Positions 34,878 through 45,183 of a DNA stretch of 64,000 bases are shown here, in pieces. The position numbers and the translations under genes were made by a program. Source of the stretch: Actinomucor elegans (lineage: Eukaryota > Mucoromycota > Mucoromycetes > Mucorales > Mucoraceae). The notes under the pieces were generated by a model, which saw nothing but the letters and a program-made list of their open reading frames with translations, ran no database searches and was not told the origin of the DNA. Positions within the stretch are counted from its first letter, which is position 1; the number at the start of each line of letters is the position of its first letter. The stretch spans positions 2,666,001 through 2,730,000 of the forward strand of contig JAMSLZ010000002.1 of assembly GCA_026027325.1 (NCBI GenBank), read 5' to 3'.

Positions 34878-36627
34878 TTATTCATTACTGTATGCAATAA
34901 CGCCCTCAGCGCCATCCTTCTCCTCGGGGAGTAAAACTCCAAATCCTGAGCCTGCAACAGGCCGCTCCAAATCGTTGTTGACCATAGTCGTTAATGGAAC
35001 ACGGTTTGTGTCTCCACCAAGAAACCGACCAACCTCGTATTCTTCATGCTCCTGCTTAAGCTTCTGCACAACGCTCATTGTGTAGTCCAGTTGTCTCTAT
35101 AGTATAAAAGGAATTAGTCCATGTATTCTCTTGAGCGTGAACCTTAATCAGTTTGCCTTCAGCTGCCAAACAAAACTACCCAAGGAAAGCATGTTGCCTG
35201 CTTCAGAATTGCTAGTAGGTACTACACATTTGAGGACTTTGTCAGAGGCATACAACTTGGAGGAACAAAGCTCCAAGGCCCATAGATGTAGCCCGTTATC
35301 TAAGTAAAAGTAATTTCAGTTAGAAAGACTTTGAATAAAGCAAAGCGTCATAAACTTACGCATAGCATGAACAAAAGGGATCTTGAGACTGAGAGCGCTG
35401 TCTTCGGTGGCCCAGAAATACTTCTTCAAGATGCCGTTAAACAGCATCAGAGCGCCAAAAGTGGCCTTAACATAATCAAACCCATATTTGGAACGGCCAT
35501 TCAACAAATAGCAACCTGAAGTTTCAAGCAGCGAGATCTCATTGCCAAACTCGTCAACAACGCAACCGTCTGCCTTGTACTCATCCTTGCTAGCCTTCAA
35601 GATGTACTCGGCCGTAAAGAAATCAGCAGAGTTATTCTTGCAAAGGTCAATGGCAAGTTCAAAGACAGGCCAAACAAGAAGATGGTTGAATTGAGACTCG
35701 CAGTGACTAATTCTCTTGATCAACAAAGGTCTACGGAACAACTGGACAACGAGCGAGAAGAAGAGTTCCACAAAGTTGATAATATCGGCTTCGACCTGAA
35801 CCTTCAACTCTTCGTGTCCAAGCACGGCCTTCTCTACCTTCTTCCAGTCATTCTCAACAAGAGATAATTGTTCAAGGATCAATCCTGTAAAGCCTGGAAG
35901 TAAGGCAAATGGGCTATCTACCTTTCCTTCTACTCCAAGGTGGTCGATGAGCTCCTGAGGAATGTGAGGGTGACATTGGATTGAATAGCCGCATTCGATT
36001 ACATGGTACTGCTCGAGACAAAACTCGTGCCTGTCCTTGTTCAAATCTAGATACTGTCTCCAAGCATTCCAGAAATCATCCTCATTCTCCACCATCCAGG
36101 ATACATCTTTAGTGAAATCCAGCTGTGTAAAATATGTAAGAGAAAAAGCAATCAGCTCAGTCTCATGAACTATTACCTTTCTTTTTTTCTGATTGACCTC
36201 GACAGTCTGATTGTTGATGATATTGATCGTATCGATTGTACCGACTGTACCAACTGCACCAATCGTACAATAAATGTAACTATTGTGGTCTGCTCCTTCT
36301 TGCTTCTGTTTTCCCTTGTCCTATAAAGTCAGTCCAACATATACCTGTCAGTGACTGAAGAAAACAAACACTACAAACATATGATATCTTTACCTCCCGA
36401 TCATTTATTAAACGGCCTACAACGCTGTAAACATATCTGGGCAAACCAGAAGTCGCAGCAATCTTCTTTAAATTGTCTGTAAAAAGTTGGTTCAATGCTG
36501 GGAAAGAAGTGTCTTCTTTGTTTTTGTGTAATTGGAAACTAGCTAGTGACCAGTCCTCGACTGGTACCTCACAGAAGTAAGAATCTACGGAGGGGTTTAT
36601 ATCTTTATCGAAGCAATAACCTGGCAT
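34878..36627 (-). CDS. Lineage-specific protein, diverged PD-(D/E)XK-like relative
   Basis: The function is not known. The start is at 36627 (MPGYCFDKDINPSVDSYF). Exons join at introns near 36320-36393, 36121-36176 and 35298-35358, plus a GC-AG intron at 35097-35156. The product is about 460 aa. A head region (VEDWSLASFQLHKNKEDTSF) is followed by a small repetitive patch (GAVGTVGTIDTINIINN). The core has DEYKADGCVVDEFGNEISLL then ETSGCYL: an Asp followed by Glu-x-Ser where a PD-(D/E)XK enzyme would have Glu-x-Lys. Next come a helix (FDYVKATFGALMLFNGILKK) and strands (PFVHAMHNGLHLWALELCSS), the same order as in the 31431-33253 gene. The C-terminus is a helix (MSVVQKLKQEHEEYEVGRFL). The family link is my inference; loss of the Lys suggests an inactive or altered site. 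Confidence 0.6.
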
Positions 36628-37559
36628 TTTGAATAGAATAAAGATGAAGCAATCTAATTTCTCTTTTTTTTTCTTTCTGCTAAATGCATATTCATGTTGT
36701 ACAACTTTGCTTATGTTTCATTTCTGTCACATAAGATGTCTAAGAGTTGAGAATATTGGAAAAAGGCCTTTTGGCGCTAATCATGATATTATGCGCTTGT
36801 TATTGGGTTGAAATTAATGTATAGCAACTAAGACACTTAAGTGGGTAATAACCTTTTTGTAAAATCAGAAATGCCTTCGTAGCAACTGAGTAGTATTTTT
36901 TAAAAAAAAAGATTAAAGAGTTGAAATGTTACTGTTATGATGTATGATTACACAATCATGATGAACTTTCATTATGAGCTTTCAAGACTTTCATAAAAAT
37001 ATCTTCTATCTTCATATTTTCTTCCTTGGCAGTTGTATAGTATTCTCATTATTGGTTTCAGAAGTGTCGACACAGAGAGGAGTAAGACCAAAAGGAAAAT
37101 GATCTTTTGTACCTTGCTTCACTTCACAAGGATTTTGTTCTAATTGCAAAGATAACACATGTATATATGTGCATTAGTTTTTTCAAAGGCTTACAAATGA
37201 CCGGTATCTTCCAAGAGTAAAACAATGAGGTGGAAATAAATCAACCTAGAGAAGATTAAATAAAAGCTTGAGGGCGTTATCAACCGGCATCATGTTGAGC
37301 TTGATTCACTTTTTCTTCCCATTTGGATTGTAGTAGAAGGCTCAGAGTCAGTATTGTTCATTGTTATGAAATCTTGTGTTTTACATAATATAATCTTCAC
37401 TCAGCTGTTATTAATAAGCTACTTCTCAAATCAATTTCTTTTTTTGAAGAAATTATTTATTTGTGTTAAAATGATTTGAGTAAAATTCACATATCTTGAA
37501 AAGAAGTGCGCTTTGGATAGGAGCAGAAATTTATAAGAGTTACTTCATCTTCAAAAGGA
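36628..37559. other. Intergenic sequence, no supported gene
   Basis: AT-rich sequence. On the reverse strand around 37010-37160 a short phrase (EQNPCEVKQGTKDHFPFGLT) looks like decayed coding sequence of unknown family, but stops surround it. Confidence 0.4.
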
Positions 37560-38020
37560 TGATTGGTATGGATAAAGGTGTTTGTTCAATCACATGAGAC
37601 CAATGTACCCGCCAGATAGCTGAGGTTGTTGTTGCATGTAAGGAGTGAAACGAGAGAGGACTTCGAGTCATACAACCCATTTCGTAGGGTATTCAAAAAG
37701 GATATGCTGGGGGAGGGGATTTCCTTAGGAGAATGACAGAAGAGACAAGAGGCGACAGAGTCTGACCAAAAGCGGGCAATGGCAGCCTGACTGGGGATCT
37801 TAACATGAATTATCCGGAGCTATAAGGTTCGGGTTTCAGGCAAGGTCAATAGGGACCAAAAATGTTGCCATTGTTTTGGTGTCTATTCCATTCGGGGATG
37901 TGGTAGTTGTAGCCCAAGGACGGTATCACGAAGCTGTCTGGGCATAATATCCCAGGACCAAGAGGAACATATGCAATAAATGAAAGAGCTATCGTCTAAG
38001 ATGTTTGTAACAGTAGGTGT
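37560..38020 (-). pseudogene. Remnant of a LINE reverse transcriptase C-terminus (zf-RVT region)
   Basis: On the reverse strand, broken frames give RQLRDTVLGLQLPHPRM, then KQWQHFWSLLTLPETRTL, then RIIHVKIPSQAAIARFWSD, then SVASCLFCHSPKE. The series W-x3-W-x-L-x-LP, then (r)IIHxKIPS, then C-x2-C-H-S-x-KE is the pattern of the zinc-binding segment found after reverse transcriptase in non-LTR elements. Stops and a frameshift break it, so it is dead. No reverse transcriptase or endonuclease domain is left in the window. Confidence 0.5.
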
Positions 38021-38149
38021 GTTGATGAGTAGATGTGTTGATGAGTAGGTGGCTGAGACGAGGACAAAGGTTAGAGACCAACAGATTATTAGGCCCAACC
38101 AACTTCTTTTAAAAACAAATAAACGTATATAATGTTGGATCATAGCCAA

Positions 38150-39600
38150 TTGGTCTGTAATAGTGATTGCGCAGCTGAAATATACCCATGAATAATATAT
38201 TACGTAACTCGGGGTACTTCTTGTCTTCCAACAAGTGCAGTATCTATGTTGGTATCACGTACTTTAGCCTCAATCTCTACCATCAAGCTTGTCTACTTAT
38301 TCTGTTTCAGGTATTCAGTTATGGCACTATCTTGGATGATAACGCTCAGTTTGAATACAAGGATAATATATTATGATGAAAACAGTATAAATAGCTGATC
38401 CACTTCTGAAGTAGTGAAAAAGTACCTTTAATTTACCCATTTTCCGGTTCTAATCAATTTATTTGATTTTTTTCCTATTTTTTTTATCTATTTTTCGCTC
38501 TCGTTGTAACATCAAGATTTGATAAACAGACATTGCATAGGCATTATGTCTTTATTACACCACATAGAAGTCATCGATAATCATACTGTCTTTTTTTTTG
38601 GTTCTAGACGTGACATTTTTGTTATATGCATCATATGAAAGCCATCAATAAGGCAATCGGAGGGTAGTTCCAGACTTGACGTCCCTTGTATCACTGAAAA
38701 AAAAAGAAAGTGAAAAGTACATAATTTTTATGTATAATTTCTACTATGTTCCTCTCGCTTTTCTCCTCACTTTATTACTTTTAAGATTTACAAGCTTTTA
38801 TCTTTCAATTGGATTTAGTTTGTGTTGCTTGTTGGTAGAAAGCATGCACATAAAGAAACTTTCTTCTCATGCCATTACAATTACTATTTACATTCACATG
38901 ATTTATCATGTTACACAGAAAAACATAGTTTATCTAATGCGAAAAACATTAACAAATACTATGTAGATACCATTAACACCTATCTCTAACCTCCCAACAC
39001 TACCTTAGGAAAATATCGCATCTCAGTCTAGATAAAGACAGAATACATTCTGATGCTACTACTTTCAAATCAAAAAGAAAAAAAAGAGAGACTTCACAGG
39101 TAGACATGCAATAATTCATTAAAAGAACAATTAAGTCTAAGAGAATAGGTTCTCTTGAAGTGGTTATTCCAAGTCTTTTTTTTTTACCCCAATTGTTTTC
39201 TAGATCTGGAGAATAAGCACAAGCTTCAGATTATCCGATATATAAAGCAATTCTAGAGATAGATTTTGCTAACTATCAACTATCTTTGAGGACATGTTTT
39301 GAGGTCATGCTGTTTAAGGTAGACAAAATCTGGCTACATCACTCATATCAATTTAGTTGCAGAATTTGGGTACTAAAATAAGAGTGGCGAGCCGCATACT
39401 TTCGCTTCGCTCGAAGTCGGTGCTCTTGCCCCCACTCCCAAAAACCAAGCTTTCTATACATGGTGAATCAAAGTGAATTAAAGTTATCGACTCCATTACA
39501 GTGCCCCAGTACCAAATGGCGATATTCAAAAAACTCTAGCGGTTTTGCCATCGTCAATCAGCATCTCCAAATTGGCTCTTTACTTTGTTTTTTAGTAGGT
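38150..39600. other. Gene-free AT-rich spacer
   Basis: No gene recognised. Frames at 38188-38376 and 38676-38966 have no protein-like character. CAGTGCCCCAGTACC at 39499 could be a transposon end next to the transposase remnant, but no inverted partner was found. Confidence 0.4.
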
Positions 39601-39603
39601 CCT

Positions 39604-40630
39604 AGAGTTTCTCAGTTAAGTTAAGCTCAGGAGAATAGAAAGAAAGACAAATACTTCTATATCCTCTTCTTTCTATCATTCCATCAATATAATCCTCAGG
39701 TCTATGAATGGGGGCACCATCCATAATAATATAGAAGTTTTCTATCCCAGGCAACTTATCCATTTCATCGAACATTTTGGAAATAAATCTCATATAATGG
39801 CCAACAGTTGTTCCAGTCGTCTTTTTGTCTGTTTACGATACATTCCTTCTCTTTCTACCACTAACGACTTTGATCCTTTTAGGCTTTAGAGGCTCTCTTA
39901 CCTCAGCACTTACAACACCATGAGAAGTAACAGCCTCAAGTATTGTGTGTGAAATTGCACATATTGAAGGAGTTTCGACAATTGCTGGAGTACCGCTCAC
40001 GGAATGTCCATAAGAGACTCTCGTGTTGGTGTTGAAGGCTGCTTCACCCACAAAAACACAGTTCGTCAGGTAATCCATATCTGTATTGAACACTGTCGTT
40101 ACCCACTCGAAGCGTTTCTTAACTCAATCATCACTATTTCTTCCAAGAAGTTAAAGTGTGACTTGAATGTTAAGTTGTGGTCATAAAGAATAAAGTTGCC
40201 AACTCAAGTCTTTATCCAAGGGAATCCTTCAAAAGCTTCGGTCAAGCTGTCTACAGCATCTTGCTTAGAAGCTCGAGGGTATTAATTGTAGAACTCAACG
40301 AGATGCACCCTGTATTCCTCTTGAAGTTGAGAAGTAGGCCGATTGATTTTATTCGTATCCTTTTCAAAAATGCTCCAACTTGGATCCTCCTTGAGTCTTA
40401 TTGCTCAAGTTTGGGTTGTACGCTCCACTATTCCTGCCTTTCTACCTGAAGGAGCTGCCTTCTATAGCTTAATCCCATTGAAATAATAGAAGAGAGCACA
40501 CTGTTTATCTGATTAAGCATTATTTTTCTTCTTCGTTTTGTGGGCTTCCATACCTCCAGCAGACTCCTCCGTTTGCATGTCAAGTTGTTGAGTAACTCTT
40601 TCAGGAATTGGCTTTTGCAACATCTTATAA
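39604..40630 (-). mobile_element. Dead IS630/Tc1-type DDE transposase
   Basis: Reverse-strand frames follow the usual order of this transposase family in Mucorales. First come N-terminal helices with EEYRVHLVEFYNTNPRASKQ and LTEAFEGFPWIK. Then TDMDYLTNCVFVGEAAFN, GTPAIVETPS, FYIIMDGAPIHRPEDYIDGM and RGYRSICLSFYSPELNLTEK follow. The first catalytic Asp (normally FxDEAAFN) is Gly here; the second Asp (IIMDGAPIH) and the terminal Glu (YSPELN) remain. At least one internal stop and a frameshift near 40090-40200 break the frame. The copy is therefore inactive. Terminal inverted repeats were not identified. Confidence 0.8.
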
Positions 40631-41277
40631 CGACTTGACGTCACAAGGTTCTGACGTTGAATGGATCAATGTTCTCTTCCCAATCTATTGTTTTTTCTCT
40701 ATTCTCATTTCTTATTTCGCCTTGACCGTTTTCATAGAAGAATTTGCTGTTCATTAAGTTTTATTTAAAATAGGAAAGAGAAGTCAATTGTCATTGAGAA
40801 GAAGCTGTAGTTCAAGAATCTGCAAACTGCCATTTGGGCTTTGGGGATTGTTGATATAGTAAGGTATCACTTAAGAAGATTAACTATAATAAACTATTTG
40901 GTAAAACTCTGTCCTTTATTCTAATGAAAATTATAAGCTATTTATATTTAATATCAATCCTAAAAATAAGTGATGGGTTTTTCTAGTTCTCTCAATTTAA
41001 TTACATTTCTTGAAGAACCTAAAAAGATATCCAACTATCGAGAACCTTTTTGTATGATCTTAGCAATGGTAACAAATCTGATTGGCTAGTCAGATTTATA
41101 TCATTACACGCTGGTTAACGATAGCAAAACCGCTGATTGGATGAGAAAAAACCGCAAGTTGGATTATACAAAACACAAAGAGTTTTTTAAGTACTGTATT
41201 TCACTTAAATTTCCGTTGTAAGCAATCCTAAATTGTCTACGGTTCTTAACACTTTACAAAGCTTTATCAAGGGTACC
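40631..41277. other. Spacer between transposase remnant and the 524-bp repeats
   Basis: AT-rich; nothing recognised. Confidence 0.4.
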
Positions 41278-41801
41278 ACTTTGACTTGGTCAGTGATTGT
41301 AACTGCCAAGCAGTAGTATTGCATTACTCGGGTTTGCTGCGACTCTACACGTCTTGTGCTCTCAAGGTCCTTTGGTTACTTGGCATCTTTGATGCTTGGG
41401 AACCATAGATCTGACTTACGGGGCAGCTTGCAGCAATGTTGAAAAGAAGCATTTCTTGTTTCCCGTTGCTGATTCAGAGACATCCAAGACTTTCGTTTTG
41501 ATGACAAAGTTGGGCGGAAAAGATTTGTAGTTGCGTAGCCATTGATCTGACACGAAGGTTCTATAGTTTGTTATCGATTTCGATTGGGAACTATAGGTCT
41601 GACTTACGGGGCAGCTTCCGATACAGTTGAAAAGTTAAAATGTGATGTATTCGTACGCGCAGATTGATCCTGTATCGTTGATTGTCGTCTTGAAGTCTTG
41701 TTATAAGACGGGAAAGAAAGATACTTTGCCACTCAGAGATTAATGCAAACTTTTGCCTTGGTTACTGCTTTACAATTACTACTCTAAGTCAACTTGGTAT
41801 C
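41278..41801 (+). repeat. 524-bp direct repeat, copy 1, with nested hairpin sub-repeats
   Basis: This copy aligns without gaps to 41942-42465 (offset 664 bp) with 11 differences, ten of them transitions. Inside it two related sub-repeats lie at 41366-41446 and 41557-41634. They share a core reading (A/G)TCTGACTTACGGGGCAGCTT, and each is preceded by an inverted repeat. The arms are CTTTGGTT (41370-41377) with AACCATAG (41401-41408), and CTATAGTT (41561-41568) with AACTATAG (41589-41596). No protein is recognised on either strand. Confidence 0.9.
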
Positions 41802-41941
41802 TAAGTTCGCTTAGCTAAGTATAAATTCTTTTGTGCAAAAATGTATTATGTTGACTTCCTGTTCTGTTAGGAGAAATGGATATCTTTTGCTCAGATAATT
41901 CTGATTACCAAGGAATATTTCGGAACTGCGTTAAGGGCGCA

Positions 41942-42465
41942 ACTTTGATTTAGTCAGTGATTGTAACTGCCAAGCAGTAGTATTGCATTACTCGGGTTTG
42001 CTGCGACTCTACACGTCTTGTGCTCTCAAGGTCCTTTGGTTACTTGGCATCTTTGATGCTTGGGAACCATAGATCTGACTTACGGGGCAGCTTGCAGCAA
42101 TGTTGAAAAGAAGCATTTCTTGTTTCCCGTTGCTGATTCAGAGACATCCAAGGCTTTCGTTTTGATGACAAAGTTGGGCGGAAAAGATTTGTAGTTGCGT
42201 AGCCATTGATCTGACATGAAGGTTCTATAGTTTGTTATCGATTTCGATTGGGAACTATAGGTCTGACTTACGGGGCAGCTTCCGATACAGTTGAAAAGTT
42301 AAAATGTGATGTATTCGTGCGCACAGATTGATCCTGTATCGTTGATTGTCGTCTTGAAGTCTTGTTATAAGACGGGAAAGAAAGATACTTTGCCACTCAG
42401 AGATTAATACAAACTTTTGCCTTGGTTACTGCTCTACAATTACTACTTTAAGTCAATTGGGTATC
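41942..42465 (+). repeat. 524-bp direct repeat, copy 2
   Basis: This is the second copy, 140 bp after the first. Both hairpin sub-repeats are preserved without change. The spacer between the copies (41802-41941) has no feature I recognise, so an LTR-type element would have to be a very short non-autonomous one. Confidence 0.9.
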
Positions 42466-44905
42466 CAGATTGAAGAGGCTAAGTTGGATGTTATGCATTT
42501 GTTCTTGAAATTAGAATAATCTGTTAATCGTATCACATCACTCTCATTTATTTATAGGCTTAGAGCAGATTATACTTGGCCAGCTTGAAATATTATGGCA
42601 CAAGAGCGATCGTGGGATAAAAACCTTTATAATTTGGCTAGTTTTCAGCAATTGAGTCAAATGTCTTAAACTCTTATTTCGGTTTGCATATGCTGTCAAC
42701 AATGCAACTGTGATAAGGCAAATTCAAACTGCTTGAGGTTTATTTTTTGGGAACTATGATTCAAAGTTAGTTGTTATTATGTTCAAAATGTTAGAATACG
42801 CGGCGCTAGTTTTTATTTTGATCTGGAGATACTTTCGATGTTATCATAATATACCCTTAACTATACATACTGTTCAAATAATTTCCTTGGCTGTTGAAGT
42901 GAAGTCTGAAGTGTGGTACTCGGCTTTGTTTTGCTATGGGTGTCAAAAATCAACAATCAGTTAGTAAAGAATAATAAAGTTGTAAATGTTAGGATATGTT
43001 TTGTTGAACTTGGTGTTGATTTCAACCATATTACTACAACTCTATTTATTACTTACTTATACTACTGTGTATGCTTTTATTTCGATGGATATGGTAATAT
43101 TAACTAAAAACGGCCCGTGTAACATATTTTGCGTAGATTGTGCATAAAGATATTCTAGTGTTTGATATACTTTTCTCCCTCAAAAAAGTGATATAGTAGT
43201 TTTATCGCATCTGTGGCTGCTGCTGCTTCTGCTGTTGTAAAAATTGACGGAAGGTGGCCCCAAAAATGTATAATTAGGACCCGCTTTGTCACCTCTCCTC
43301 TCACTTTTCATAAAAAATGGATAGACGCTTTGATTTGGTTGATTGTCTGAATTAGCATTAGTTGATTTCCTTTCACTATTAAATTTAGTCAGTCAATAAA
43401 CTGACCTGGAAAGCATTTACAGCTCATCACGAACACAGAACGATTATCAGCTTCATTACTACGTCGGAATTGGTGAAGAAATGCATGGACCAATAGATGT
43501 AGTACATATAGAATGTATAAAATTTACTATCATTTGTTATATAAGGGTTTAAGTAAAAGTGGCCTTTTTTTACCATGTATTAATCATCAGCTATTGCATT
43601 AAAACCGGGATCGTTCAAAAATCTAGTAATTATTAGATCTAACTTCAATGGAAAGGATGTAATTTAAGACTAGTTATTAACCCACTATCTTTACTCGTAA
43701 TTTCAAAGTTTTCATTGCCTTTTAACTATGCCCACCTTTACGTTTTAAATCTAGAATTATATTATTGGGTACTGAGATATGAAGAACTTATAGTATTTGA
43801 AGTTCCTTCAACAGAATTGCGCATTTATAAATCAAATATTCAATTGTATATCTATAGCAATTGATACGGATCAAGCGCGTAACAATGTGGATGTCATAGA
43901 TGATGAGATGCAGACAGTATAATGAAGCGTAAAACAATCAAAAACTTAAAGGATTAATAATATAATTCACTGTGGTTGGAGCTTTAACGTACAGCGATAT
44001 GTAACATAGTCAATCTACATTGAAAGCCATGCCTTTAAAATGTCCTTAATATTGTCAAAATAATGCAAAGGTAAGCTGAACCAATACATCGTAAAATATC
44101 TGGCTTTTTATCGGAGATCAATGTTTTCTTGCATCTCTGAATTTCGATCAAAATCTAAAAAAGAAAAAGAAATAAACTTCTGTCGACTTTTTAGTGCCTA
44201 AGGATTATTAACACACCACGATTACATTAGTAATATGTATGTTTAATTGTGTACAAATCTAATTATGTAAACGCCATTGAATATTTTTATCGACTTATGG
44301 TGTTAATTTCGGTAAAAGGCGGTCCTTGGATTTTCGAAAAAATCAAGCCATCACAAGTATTTTGATATATAATAAGATCCAGAAGAAATATGATTGCATA
44401 CTGAACCTACATATCTAGCAAAACATATCTCAAAGAAGTTTTCTTCGGGATCCAGTAGTAAAAAATAAAATAAAAATAAAAATAACAAAAGTTAGAGAGT
44501 CAGAGAAAAATAAAAATAAAACCCAAAAAGCACTCATTCCAATGTTTTTGACATTTATCATTTTAACACTACATGCTCAAATGAGGCAATTGAATTTACC
44601 ATAATTATTCTTTAATTACTATACTACAAGTATATCATATTTTTCAATGCATTGCAAACAACACGGGCCTCATAACCTAGATTTAATGATCAAAATATCT
44701 CTCGACAAACCTTAGTTTAATATCACATCCGAATAGTGGTGATACGTACCTAAAATAAGCGATCTTATTTATTAGAATTTTTGCTGAAAAATAGATTTGG
44801 GTAATTGAACTTTCTTGCGACATTTGCGTAGTGATTATTATATATCTGCCCCTCATCTTATCCCCAAACTTATATATATACATTGTTTTTGCGTATTAAC
44901 CTATT
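42466..44905. other. Gene-free AT-rich spacer
   Basis: 2.4 kb with no supported gene. Frames at 42779-43107 and simple AAAAT repeats at 44460-44520 are the only structure noted. Confidence 0.4.
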
Positions 44906-45121
44906 ATGATACCGATGAAAAGATATATGCTTTTCAAACGACGAGTGAAAAAAGATAGTAAATATAATTTCAATGGTGTAATCGATAGGATACCATTACT
45001 TCCGGTAGCAAATACATACACTATTCTAGGTTATCAATATTACAGGAGCGGGCGCGATATGAGAGCGCAAATCAAAAGTTTGTTTTATTATGATGAAAAT
45101 GATGAAAGACAGTATAATTAG
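44906..45121 (+). CDS. Possible small hypothetical protein, 71 aa
   Basis: A short frame starts MIPMKRYMLFKRRVKKDSK and ends DENDERQYN. Its balanced amino-acid composition is more protein-like than that of neighbouring chance frames, and it is convergent with the DUF2415 gene 62 bp away. No family is recognised and no upstream exons were found. It may be chance or a fragment. Confidence 0.2.
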   Translation: MIPMKRYMLFKRRVKKDSKYNFNGVIDRIPLLPVANTYTILGYQYYRSGRDMRAQIKSLFYYDENDERQYN

Positions 45122-45183
45122 ATTAGTAAAAATGTAGTATACTACGGATATATATATATATAATAGAATATATAATTAGACAG

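Noticed and set aside
39499..39513. CAGTGCCCCAGTACC as a transposon terminal repeat
   Set aside because: No inverted partner was found downstream of the transposase remnant.
41802..41941. Interior of an LTR or TRIM element between the 524-bp repeats
   Set aside because: No primer-binding site, polypurine tract or TG...CA ends were evident; left as a direct repeat only.
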